DNA of 64,000 nucleotides, taken from NCBI GenBank assembly GCA_015179125.1, contig WHVA01000237.1, positions 62,001-126,000 on the forward strand, written 5' to 3'. The stretch is from Gautieria morchelliformis (Eukaryota > Basidiomycota > Agaricomycetes > Gomphales > Gomphaceae). Positions 21,467-31,286 of the stretch are shown in pieces; position 1 is the first letter of the stretch, and every line of letters begins with the position of its first letter. The position numbers and the translations under genes were made by a program. Below the pieces are notes generated by a model that was given only the letters and a program-made list of their open reading frames with translations, ran no database searches and was not told the origin of the DNA.

Positions 21467-22625
21467 ACATCCTTGAGATCCACCGGTTTGGATTGCATGG
21501 AGGCTGAATGGGCCAAAGCCTTGGATTCAGGTTGTGCCAGGTTTAGCTGAAAACATCGGGAACCCTCTGGCCGTAGAGGCACGAGCTGCAGCCAGCAGAG
21601 GTTCCACAGGACTTCCCAGGAGGGTAGTTTGGAACATAATACTGCCCAGTACCCAGTCAATCAACAGATTGTAGTGAGTGAGCCAGTTGTGTCTGAGAAC
21701 TACTGAAACAGATGAATCAAGGGGGTGACATAAAAATCTACGGAATGGGTGTGACCATCAGGAAAACAGATAGGTAGCTCTACAGCTTCAGTAATTACCA
21801 AATTTGTATAACCATCAAATAAGCGGAGTGGGATTGGGTCTACGGATTGGGTTGTGAAAATATTTCTACTTACAAAAACTGATTTGATAAAACAATGAGT
21901 AGAACCAGACTCTACTAGAGCTTTAAACTTCTGGTTTGGGACAAGAGATGAAGACAAACTAACTACAAGAGAATTTGGAGAACAAAGAGCAGAAGCATTG
22001 ATTCTTACCTCCCCTATGTTACGATACGATCCGTCGTAAGGTTGACCGAGGTCGGGGGTGAAACCTGAGGTAAGGTCCGAGGTTACGGGGCGAGGTTTGG
22101 ATGGGGAAGTCAGAGAGGGACTAGGCTTCAGCTTATGTGCTGCGCCGACCCTATGCACGAGTCCCAACTTCGGAGGCAAACGAATAAGAGGCGAGGTTGG
22201 CTTAAGAGGCGAGGCTTAGAAACTAACTAGGGATCAAAGTTATACGATAGTTGATTTTAAGACTGAGGAGTAGGAATGCATACAGGGGGGTTTATATACA
22301 AGCGAGGGTACGAGTCAGGGGTGAACATATTAGTGGAGGTCAGGGCTAGGTCAGGGGAGGTAATATATGAATGATGCGTGATGGAGCGGAATCAGTAACT
22401 AAGGGGATACGGGCATGGCATCCAGGTCGGATATGAGCTCTAGCTCTAGCTCGGGCTCGGGCGCAGGATAAGAATCATATGTACTCGGGCACGAGTATCA
22501 CAAGGCTCAGGCTCGGAAGAAAGTTATACCAGTAAGTAACCGGCCAAAGACCGGGTTCTTACACCCTAATGCACAAGCCAAGTCAACCTGACCCTCAGTA
22601 TGTGTGGAGGCTGGAGGGCCACTGA
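21467..22625 (-). pseudogene. Family-4 pol N-terminus: protease and pre-RT linker, split by a solo LTR
   Basis: The frame after the slippery site reads IVSGPPAS, is cut by the solo LTR (22017-22563), and resumes with NASALCSPNSLVVSLSSSL. The protease core is VESGSTHCFIKS; the normal catalytic Asp would precede Ser-Gly, and here Glu stands before SGS, so it may be inactive. The downstream block HNWLTHYNLLIDW is conserved with family 1. It ends at the 21466/21467 insertion junction before RT proper. Confidence 0.8.
22017..22563. repeat. Solo LTR (547 bp), distinct family
   Basis: TGTTACGATACG ... GGGTTCTTACA with target duplication CCCTA at 22012-22016 and 22564-22568. Contains TTTATATAC-type TATA sequence near 22290 and GGGCTCGG-type repeats. 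Inserted between the frameshift site and protease of family 4. Confidence 0.88.
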
Positions 22626-22635
22626 CTATTTTTTT
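22626..22635 (-). promoter_or_regulatory. Conserved gag-pol -1 frameshift site, family 4
   Basis: The minus strand reads GGC GCA AAA AAA TAG: seven A at 22629-22635, stop at 22626-22628. The -1 frame continues ATA GTC AGT GGC CCT CCA, matching family 1 (7059-7068) in sequence and position although the proteins have diverged. Confidence 0.6.
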
Positions 22636-23870
22636 GCGCCCGAAGCTGAGCTATCGGCTTTATCATCCAACGTCTTCCTGTCGGAAGCCGTGGCTGCCTG
22701 GGCCAATGTGGCTTTCAGACACTCTTTTGCACAGTGGCCACTCTGCGCACATACTAAGCAGAGGTTGTTATCCATGCGGCGTTGGCATTCCGTGGGCATG
22801 AGTTTGCCGTCCTTGCCAAGTTTGTCTGGTTTGGGTTTTTTCTGACCCTCGGACTGATTATTCCCTTTTGGCTTATCTTTACCTTTGCCTTGGTTATTAC
22901 TGGCATTAGCATTAGAATTGCCTGAACCTTGACCTTGATGTCAGTCGTTGTTCTGGGAACCTCGGTTTTGGTTGGCGGACCTGTCGTTCTTGGCCTTGGG
23001 TTTGGGAGCGGAATGGGTCTTACAAGAGACTTCACTGTGACGTTCCCAATACCTCTGGTCGATTTTCTGAACGAGGTTTCAGAGGTCGTCAAGGGGTTTG
23101 GGCTTTGTTGAAGTGCACCATCTCATCTTTGACTCGCTTCAGCAAAACCGAATTATTGCACTGGAGGACAGATGCAAGCCTGTAGAAATCAACAAAAACC
23201 CGAGTTGCCTTGTGGTTATCCTTCATGACTAGGTTCTCAAGCTCAATTTCAGCATCGGCAACCTGATTGTAAGGGCCGAAGTTCAAATAGAGCTCTTCCA
23301 TGAATGCCATATAATCCAAAGCCCATGCAGGTTCATTGGCAGGGTCATCTGCAAGGTAGGGCTCGAAATAGTCTAGAGCTGTTCCCTTGAGGAAGGACAA
23401 AACATAGTTCACTTTCATAGAACCATCTCGGAAAGCTTGGCATTTGGCACAGAAATTTAACTTGCACTGGAGGAGAAATCCTTGGAGCTTCTTTGGGTCT
23501 GAGCCGTCAAACTGGTCGGGTTCCCAGAGTTTCACCTTTGAGTCATTCCGGTCTCCACCACCAAGTCCATTATTGGTGAGCCTTTCAAAAGCAGCGAGCA
23601 TTCACCCAACCTGTTCCTCACCATTTGCCGCTGCATTCAGGTTGGGATTAGGTCTCGGGTCTGCTGCATTGGGATCAGAATTATGCTCAGAGTTGGAGTC
23701 ATCGCCACCTCCACCACAATCACCAGGATCACTAGGTTCCAGGGGTTCAGCACTTGGTTCATCGGGAACTTCACTGATACACCCTCAGCCAGCACCGATA
23801 ACTCAGCACCAGGGCACGGGTTGAGCTGACGGGGGATTGGAATACCGGTGATGGAACAGGGGGTTTTCCA
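22626..23870 (-). pseudogene. gag of family-4 gypsy
   Basis: Capsid core at 23089-23601 (starts MLAAFERLTNNGLGGG after a stop) and CCHC knuckle at about 22700-22770. The N-terminal acidic/Pro-rich part (23637-23870) and the segment after the capsid are in shifted frames. Same architecture as family-1 gag. Confidence 0.82.
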
Positions 23871-23982
23871 GGACACTCGAAGCACCTTGTGCACACCAAG
23901 CTTTGATTGTCAGTGTTACATGGCTGCCTTCGGCATGGTTGTATGAACAGGTGATTGGCATTCTGAACAACTGAGTGCAGGA

Positions 23983-23992
23983 GTTCAGATAT
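23983..23992 (-). promoter_or_regulatory. Self-complementary primer-binding site, family 4
   Basis: The minus strand after the LTR reads GT ATATCTGAAC TCC. Its reverse complement GTTCAGATAT occurs in the sense LTR (plus-strand ATATCTGAAC at 24193-24202), about 36 nt downstream of the sense TATATAAA (plus-strand 24231-24238). Same geometry as family 1 but a different sequence. Confidence 0.6.
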
Positions 23993-23994
23993 AC

Positions 23995-24430
23995 TGTTAA
24001 GGCTATGTGTCGTACTGAGGTTCAGCTCTAAACCAGAGCCAAACCAGGATTTTGGAACAGAGGGCTTGGCTTCAACCTTGTAGGTTGTACCCACTCAGTG
24101 CTCCGCCCTAATTTCAGGAACATGTTTGGCTATAAGCCAAGGATCAGGAACACTATCAGGCAGGAGAGCTTAGTGTATGAGGAGCTAAGTTGATATCTGA
24201 ACTGAGGAACTAGGATACAATATTGAGGGGTTTATATAGTAAAGTAGTATGCAGGGTCAGGGGGATCAATGACCAGAACTAGCGGACAAGGGGAACAAAG
24301 GGTTGAACATACAGGGAACTAACTAAGAAGGGGAATCAGGGGTGATGGAAAGGTACAAAGAAAACCCGAAGTTCCTGAGCGAGTACTGAAGCCGAGGCTT
24401 CGGGACCGAACTCGGGAATGGATCGTAACA
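23995..24430 (-). repeat. 5' LTR of family-4 gypsy
   Basis: 436 bp, TGTTAAGGCTATG ... GGATCGTAACA. The sense strand carries a TATATAAA box and the presumed start site described for the primer-binding site. Only one LTR of this element is present. Confidence 0.82.
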
Positions 24431-24602
24431 CTGACAGATTCACCATTGACCAGGCCATCAGGTATGCAAAAGAGTTCCATACCATGCTCCAAAGTAATAC
24501 AGCCATCATGTATGCTGAAAGTGTTGTACGTGTTGGGCTCAGCCTGTATCTGTTAGCAACTCGGGGTTATGGCAGGGAAGGTTCGGTAGAGTTCTTAGAA
24601 AG
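24431..24602 (+). other. Short coding-like remnant
   Basis: Between the family-4 LTR and the hairpin repeat, a 57-codon frame (TDRFTIDQAIRYAKEFHTML ...) ends at a TAG that is also the CTAG end of the repeat at 24603. Composition looks coding, but I recognise no family. It may be the tail of a gene or transposon in which family 4 inserted. Confidence 0.3.
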
Positions 24603-25038
24603 CTAGAATCAAATACACTCTCTCAGTGAATTTATTGTCACTGTGTTATATTAATACAATACCTAGAATCAAATACACTACATGATTTTCAGTCAACATG
24701 CTATGTAAATATGAAAGATACTACTCGCCTCTCTCAGTGAATTTATTGTCACTGGGAGAGGAGTATTATTCTGTCTCAGAGAGCATATACGTGCACCCGG
24801 CCCTTTAGCGCCCAAGGGCTCGCGCGTCGAAGTCATTTCAAACTCCGCTTGGTGCAGCCGCCTGTGAAAATAGAAATAACAGAATGAAATGGAGAGGTAG
24901 AGAGTGACTAGAAAATTTCGAAAATAAGCAGAGAAGTGAATGCATGGTACAAGAACAATATGAGAAGAGATTGAAACACCATACAATAAATCGAACATAT
25001 TATGCTTGATTTTGGTGCAGGAGCATAAATGCACCCAA
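24603..25038 (-). repeat. Hairpin-ended repeat, copy A (Helitron-like)
   Basis: On the minus strand it begins TTGGGTGCATTTATGCTCC, carries a GGCCCTTTAGCGCCC-like core and ends with a stem-loop (CAGTGACAATAAATTCACTG) and then ATTCTAG. The hairpin-plus-tail block is duplicated (24603-24640 and 24662-24770). Related to copies at 27472-27938 and 33735-34162. No ORF; it must be non-autonomous. Confidence 0.6.
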
Positions 25039-25071
25039 CAGTATCTTACTGAAGAACTTATCTTACCTTTA

Positions 25072-25801
25072 TGTTACATATCGGAAATCCCAGAGAACGG
25101 ATCTGGAAAGGACAGTGGCTTCAACTTATGTGTTGTGCCCCTGATGAAATATCATCCTAGGTATTTCAGACTTGAGTTCCAGAGATAGGATGAGGCAGAG
25201 GTCGAGAAGATTCAGAAGTTGACCTTGACTGGAGTGTCGAGAGTCGAAGGTCAGAGACCAGATGATGGAAGAGGCAGAAAACAGAGTATCAAAGGCAGAG
25301 AGAGACAGAGTACTTGCAAGGCTCGCTGTGCTAAGAACAGGAGACGATGCAAGGGGATTCACATATCGAAGTCATTTATCTGATTGCAGAACGGAGGGCA
25401 TACATGAGGGGGTTTTATACAAGGAACTGAGACAACAAGTAATGTGGTAGTACTAAGCAAATTTTGGAGGGAGCGGAAGTCAGATAGACATACAGGGTAA
25501 GTAACTAATACAGAACAAGGGGACTACAAGGGGGTGCAGGGTAGAGTCAAGAACAATGGGCAAAAGAACAAGGGGTGCATAAGTCTAATAGACAGTGGAA
25601 CAAATGGAATTCCTGATGGACCAGGAATGGTATCTTGCTGTACTAAGGGTCAAGCAAGGAGGGCGGATGAATAGAGTCGATCAGGGGTGTCGAAGAACAA
25701 GGGGGAGAGGTCATGGGCTGTGGAGGTTGCGGAGTAGAGTTGGAGGTGGCACGGAAGTTTTCTGGAGGTGGCGGAGATGGTTGGGCAGCATGGTTGTAAC
25801 A
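25072..25801 (-). repeat. Solo LTR, family-1 variant
   Basis: TGTTACATATCGG ... GGTTGTAACA, 730 bp, target duplication CTTTA at 25067-25071 and 25802-25806. Contains the shared GGACAGTGGCTTCAACTTAT, TATA and GCAGA blocks. Confidence 0.9.
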
Positions 25802-25806
25802 CTTTA

Positions 25807-26195
25807 CCATATAGGCTCTGTAGGCAGTCCAGAAACTCCATGGATACAACCTTACAAATGGAGGTGGTGCATATTGTTCATCATCCTCTGCTATTGGTAA
25901 AACGACCAGTAGTGGATGTTGATATCCTCATCTGGAGGACTTGAAGGGGATCAATCATCTTCTGCGGTGCAAGTGGCTGGTTTATTTCCCATGGTGCAGA
26001 CCAGCTTGGGATCGTGCCCACAGGGCCATTGCAGAGGTACTGTTTTTATGTTTTCCTTGAACTTTTCTTATTATTTTGTGGTACCTTTAGCAGCACCATG
26101 CGGGCTTCTTCACTGAATGGGGACCCCTCTGGCAGAGTGGTCATCTAGGTGGGTGGCATGCACAATTCTTGTGCATGTACTCATCCTTACCGCTT
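25807..26195 (+). other. Unassigned segment with coding-like remnants
   Basis: Plus-strand text from about 25905 reads like degraded protein (VVDVDILIW, then GSIIFCGASGWFISHGADQL after a TGA), and a GTACTG...TTAG intron-like gap fits 26038-26090. No family recognised. Probably an old transposon or gene fragment isolated by flanking solo LTRs. Confidence 0.3.
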
Positions 26196-26200
26196 GTCCA

Positions 26201-26919
26201 TGTTACGTATCGGAATTCCCAGAGGTCGGAACTGGAAAGGACAACAGCTTCAACTTATGTGTTGCGCCCCTGATGAACTACCGTCCTAAGTATTTCAGAG
26301 TTGACTTGTGGATATCGGAGAAGGCGGAAGTTGGGAGCAGAGTACTGAAGGTCGAGGGTCGATGGTTGGAGGGCAAAGGTCGGAAGAGGCGGAAGAGGTG
26401 GAGGACAGAGGTTTGAGGACTGAGGGAGACAAGACTAGCAAAACTCGCTGTGCTAAGAACAGGAGACAGTGCGAAGGGAATCACGTATCGATGTCGATTA
26501 TCTGATTGCAGAAACAGAGACATACATGAGGGGGTTTTATACAAAGAGCAGAAGCAACAGGTAATGGTATGATACTAAGCAAGTTCCGGAGAGTGCGGGA
26601 ATCGGATAGACATACAGGGCAAGTAACTAGTGCAGAACAATGGGGTGACAAGGGGGGTGCAGGGTAGGGTAAGTACAATGGCAAAGAACAAGGCGAGTAA
26701 GTACAATAGGCATCAGAAGAAGCGGAACTACAGAAATGGTATCTTGCTGTGTTGTACGGGGGCCGGTATCTGGAGGTGGCCAGGGGTACTGAAAGAACAA
26801 GGGGTCGAGGTAGAAGGTTGCGGAAGTTGCGGATGTCGGAATAGAGTCGGAGGTGGTACGGAGGTGGTGCGGAGGATATGCGGGGGTGGCGGAGATGGTT
26901 GATCGGAACAGTCGTAACA
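26201..26919 (-). repeat. Solo LTR, family-1 variant
   Basis: TGTTACGTATCGGAATTCC ... CAGTCGTAACA, 719 bp. Flanks GTCCA (26196-26200) and GTCCG (26920-26924) match in four of five bases, a decayed duplication. Confidence 0.88.
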
Positions 26920-26924
26920 GTCCG

Positions 26925-27471
26925 TCTGGAGCCATGTGTCATGACCTGTCTATTTCCCTTACCCCGCTGTCTCTACATTCCCCCTCATCACTCTCTCTGC
27001 ATCTTCGCCTGAGTTTGCCCCACCCTTCAACCACTCTTCCTCTACGTTCACTCCATTCGCTGTTTGCCCCATTCTCCGAATGACTATTCGCTGCTCGCAT
27101 ATTTCGCCAGCAGGCACGCCATCAAATACGATCGATACCATTTACCCAGTGTGATGGTTCATCACTAACCCCATCACCTTCTCAATCCAACCCCTTTAGG
27201 TGATTCATATGGCCGGGATGCATTCGTGGGACATCCTACCCGTAGGTCGTGTGGGATCAACCCAGCAGACGAAGAGTCCATGCAGGGTGGTGTATATATG
27301 GGTCCCAAGGCGTATTTCCGTACATAGGTGCCTTCTCCCTCTTTCCTCTCTGTTGTTTCATGTTTGCACCCTTCTTTCGTTCTATTGTATGTTTATTGTA
27401 GAAACTCGGTTTGGGCAAGTAGGAAGTTATATGCCAGATATGAACGATGGGACTTGCAGGAGATTAATAAA
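26925..27471. other. No gene seen; pyrimidine-rich and unassigned sequence
   Basis: 26940-27080 is C/T-rich on the plus strand. 27200-27320 has a short open frame (MIHMAGMHSWDILPVGRVGS) without a recognisable family. Nothing else supportable. Confidence 0.3.
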
Positions 27472-27938
27472 CTATTTAATGTTCTCCTCAGTGATAGTCA
27501 ACACTGAGTAATATAAAGGAATGCTACCTATTTAATGTTCTACATGTTTTTTCAGTTTCATACTATGAAAGTACACTATTACACTCACCTCCTCAGTGAT
27601 AGTCAACACTGAGGAGGGGAGGCTGCGCATGGGCTTGTTTCACTCGCATATACGAAGTTCCGGCACTTAAGCGCCCTTGAGGCACTGGTGTGCTGTGCTA
27701 AGCGCCCATAGAACGTAACATGTTAGTGAACAGCCGCAGCTCAAAAAGGAAACTTGTCCACAAGCACCCACAAAGGGTCGGTTGGACAGAACATGAAAAG
27801 AAGTAGTAATACAGCCTCGAAAAAATCAAAGAAAATTGTGAAAGGCATAGAATGAATGTCAGCATAGTTTCAGGTCAAAATCGAGAGAAAGAACAACAGA
27901 AATGTTAGGTTTGTAGTCTGGTGCACATATGCACCCAA
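27472..27938 (-). repeat. Hairpin-ended repeat, copy B
   Basis: The minus strand begins TTGGGTGCATATGTGCACC and ends with a repeated hairpin block CTCAGTG-TTGACTAT-CACTGAG (27486-27510 and 27590-27615) and a tail ending ATAG. It is more diverged than copies A and C, and both hairpin arms have changed together, so pairing is kept. Confidence 0.55.
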
Positions 27939-28341
27939 CATTTACTCCATCTATTTGTATCATGACTGCACACCCCTATCCAGCCCTGACTCATGATGGC
28001 CTCTTTCCTATTCGCTGTTACCATACGAGCATTCGATATAAGTAGTTTACATTCGCATGTATATTCTCCAGTTCAATTATCATATGTCCATCTTGTGCAA
28101 ACTTGACCTCACTGTGACTATCGTCTTGAGCCTTCTCCTGTAGATCTCTATCTTCGACCAGAAGAGGACTTAGGCATCACTGGTGAGTTCTCATACTTCA
28201 TCTTCGTTACCTTAGCCTTCGAACTATTTTCTGTGCTGTCGGCGAAGGGCTCCGAAGGAGCGCCTTCGCCGGCGAAAGGATTGTCGATACTTAGACAACC
28301 TTTCCAAGACACCTTGCACATTACATCGTCAAGTGTCACGG
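27939..28341. other. Unassigned; short minus-strand ORF fragment cut by a solo LTR
   Basis: A minus-strand frame from the LTR junction to 28148 reads VTLDDVMCKVSWKGCLSIDN, then a Ser/Lys-rich end (stop at 28148-28150). Upstream of the LTR a stop occurs three codons back, so the original start is not clear. No recognised family. Confidence 0.3.
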
Positions 28342-29032
28342 TGTTACGACCGTTCATTTCCGACTTCCGACCCTCAGTTCCGCCATACATTCCGCCTCTC
28401 CAATAGTTCCGCCACACGTTCCGCCCCTCCGACATTTCCGCCATTCCGCCCCTTGTACATTTCCCTTGTTCTTTCGACTCTATTACTCGGACCCACCGGA
28501 TCTACCTCGCCATTCATCAAAACCATATATCCGGGCACCCTTGTAGTTCGTTGTCAGATATGTTTTCCCGACCCCTTGTTCTTTGCCATTGTTCTACCTT
28601 ACCCTGAACCCCCCTTGTAGTCCCATTGTTCCCAATTAGTTAGTTCCCACACATTGTACTCGACTTCCGCTTCCTCCGGAATTTGCTTAGTACAACACCA
28701 TTACTTGTTGCTCTGCGCTTTGTATAAAACCCCCCTCATGTATGTGTTATTCTGCAATCAGATAATCACCTTCGATACTTGATTTCCTTCGCTCCATCTC
28801 CTGTTCTTAGCACAGCGAGTCTAGCAAGATCTCAGTCTCTCTCTCAGCCTTCCGTCTTCCGCCTTCCGCCTCAGTTCCGACTCAAGTTCCGACCAAACCT
28901 CTGGTCAAGTACTTTCCGACTTCCGGCTCATTTCCGAAATACCTAGGACGATAGTTCATTGGGGGCGCAACCTATAAGTTGAAGCCGCTGTCCTTTCCAG
29001 TTCCGACTTAGTGGAAATCTCGATACGTAACA
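28342..29032 (+). repeat. Solo LTR, family 1, sense on +
   Basis: TGTTACGACCGTTC ... CGATACGTAACA, 691 bp, perfect duplication CACGG at 28337-28341 and 29033-29037. Close to the full-length element's LTRs, with intact ends. Confidence 0.94.
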
Positions 29033-29185
29033 CACGGGCTATTTTGCTACAACTGTAGATAGGGTGAGCTCCGTTCGGGCAGCCCTCTTATCTTGTGAAC
29101 ATTTATTGGTTCGCACTCTTCGCCAAACAGCATACTTATTCGCACAAGTTATTCGGGCATTCGCTGTGTTCACTAATACATGATA

Positions 29186-31286
29186 TTAACACCTAAAAAC
29201 CAATCTTGACACCATGTTGGAGGCTTGTGGACCATTTTTGGCCTGTTCTGCCTTAGTCAGCACTGCAATCTGCAGGTCCACCTCACCCTTCACCTCAGCT
29301 CCCATGATGAGGGGACAAGAAAGGCTTTGCAGCGAGGTAGGGAACTCAGGTGCATCATCCTCATGGATATATTCAGAGTCAGCCCAGACTATTCCCAAGC
29401 TTCATTGCTGTAGATGTGTAAGAGTGCATCTGCAAATATATTGTTAGGACCCAGGATGAACTTGATCTCACAGGTAAAATCACTTAGCAGGTCTATCCAG
29501 TGCTGTAGACCTACTGATAGATTCTTCTGCTTCATGAGGAATTTGATCGGTTTGTGATCTGTGTAGATGTTGAAGTGGATACATAGTAACAGGTATCTGT
29601 AGCATCTGAGGGATTTGACCATAGTGAGTAATTCCCTTTTGTATATAAGGTAATTTTGCTGTGCTGAATTGAATTTTCCTGACCAGAACACGATGATATT
29701 GACGTTCGGAGGTTTGCCTTGTATTACTACACCTCCTCCCCTAGTCTGACTTACATCTATAGTCAGACTTACAAGATTCTTTATAAGATTGGCTTTGTAG
29801 TCAATCAGTAGACAATATGGGTTGTGGTACTTCTGTATTGAGGTTTTAATATCCTCAAAGGCATGCTGTTCCATAGGGCCCCACCTCCACACTCTAGTTG
29901 CTCCACTGAGTGTACTTAGTACAGCACTGCTGAGCTGTAATCCAGGGCAGTTATCTGAGAGGTAACCAGTGATGCCCACAAATTGTGCTAGCAGCGCTTT
30001 GTTCATGGATGTCTTCCAGTTCACGATCTGATCTACCTTGTGGGGGTCCATAATGATTCCTTTGTCATCTATGACATGCCCCAGTATGTTCAGCTGTCTC
30101 ACAAAGAGCTGAAGCTTGTGGACACCAGCTAAGTAAATTTTTGCTCTGTAGAGTAGGCACATTGCAAGATGGCAATGCTTTATATGTTCTTTGATTGTAT
30201 CTGAGTAGACCATGATATCATCCAGGTAAACATCAAGGCATACTCCAATGTATGGGGTGAAAATGTGTGTCATCAGTGTTTGGAAGGTTGTAGGTGCCTT
30301 GCAGTCTTGCTGTTGCATTACTAGGCTGACCATCATTCCATCTGGTGTATTGAACAGCATTTTCCATACATTGTCTGGTTCAACTCACACAGATTCAAAG
30401 GTGTCTCTGCAGTCAATGAGGGAGCAGTAACGTCGGCGGCTCACATTGATCAATATATTCTGCTGATCTGGGATAGGGCTAGCCATTTTCTTCATGTTGT
30501 TACGACCGTTCCGCTCAACCATCTCCACCACCTCTGGATTTCCTCTGCACCACCTCCGACTCTATTCCACAACATCCACAACATCCGCAACCCTCTACCT
30601 CGACCCCTTGTTCTTTCAGTACCCCTTGCCACCTCCAGTTACCAGCCCCCGTACTCGACCCTGAACACAGCAAGATACCATTTCCGTACTTCCGTTTGTT
30701 CTGATGCCTATTGTACTTACGCACCTTGTTCTTTGCCATTGTACTTACTCTACCCTGCACCCCCTTGTCATCCCCTTGTTCTGCATTAGTTACTTACCCC
30801 GTATGTCTATCCAATTCCCGCACTCTCTGGAATTTGCTTAGTACCATACTATTACTTGTTGCTTCAGCTCTTTGTATAAAAACCCCCCATGTATGTCTCC
30901 GTTTCTGCAATCAGATAATCGACTTCAATACGTGAATCCCTTCGCACTATCTCCTGTTCTTAGTACAGCGAGTTTTGCTAGTCTTGTCTCCCTCCGCTCT
31001 CAATCCTCTGTCCTCCGCCTCTTCCGACCTTTGTTCTCTGACCCTTGACCCTCAGCATTCTGTTCTCGACTTCCGCCTTCTCCGACATCTGGAAGTCAAA
31101 TCTGAAATACTTAGGACGGTAGTTCATCAGGGGCGCAACACATAAGTTGAAGCCGTTGTCCTTTCCAGTTCCGACCTCCGGGATTTCCAATACGTAACAC
31201 ATGTTTGCATTGCGCTCACGTTCATTGAAGACAGTACGTAGATGTGGAGTGCCATCTGCCACTGGCTTTTTATTAATCATCATCAT
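29186..31286 (-). pseudogene. Reverse transcriptase and RNase H of family-3 gypsy
   Basis: The N-terminal RT block (VADGTPHLRTVFNERERNAN) lies at 31280-31205. After the solo LTR the frame resumes with KKMASPIPDQQNILINVSRR, a stop near 30385, then MLFNTPDGMMVSLVMQQQDC, the intact active site VYLDDIMVYSD (about 30190-30225) and RNase H with IYTDHKPIKFLM. The ORF 30360-29389 is open. The tail past a TAG (29389-29186) still aligns to the usual linker before integrase. Dead because of stops and missing integrase. Confidence 0.88.
30498..31199 (+). repeat. Solo LTR, family-1 variant, sense on +
   Basis: TGTTACGACCGTTCC ... CAATACGTAACA, 702 bp, perfect duplication CATGT at 30493-30497 and 31200-31204. 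Splits the RT of family 3. Confidence 0.93.

Larger units (their letters stand above)
21467..24430 (-). mobile_element. Family-4 gypsy (relative of the family-1 chromovirus), 3'-truncated
   Basis: 5' LTR 23995-24430, gag about 23870-22626, protease and the start of RT down to 21467, where the family-1 LTR interrupts it. It is divided by a solo LTR at 22017-22563. Motifs align with family 1 (DQFDGSDPKKLQGFLL, ALDYFEPYL, CLVCAQSGHCAKEC, NWLTHYN), but nucleotide divergence is large, so it is a separate lineage. Confidence 0.85.
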
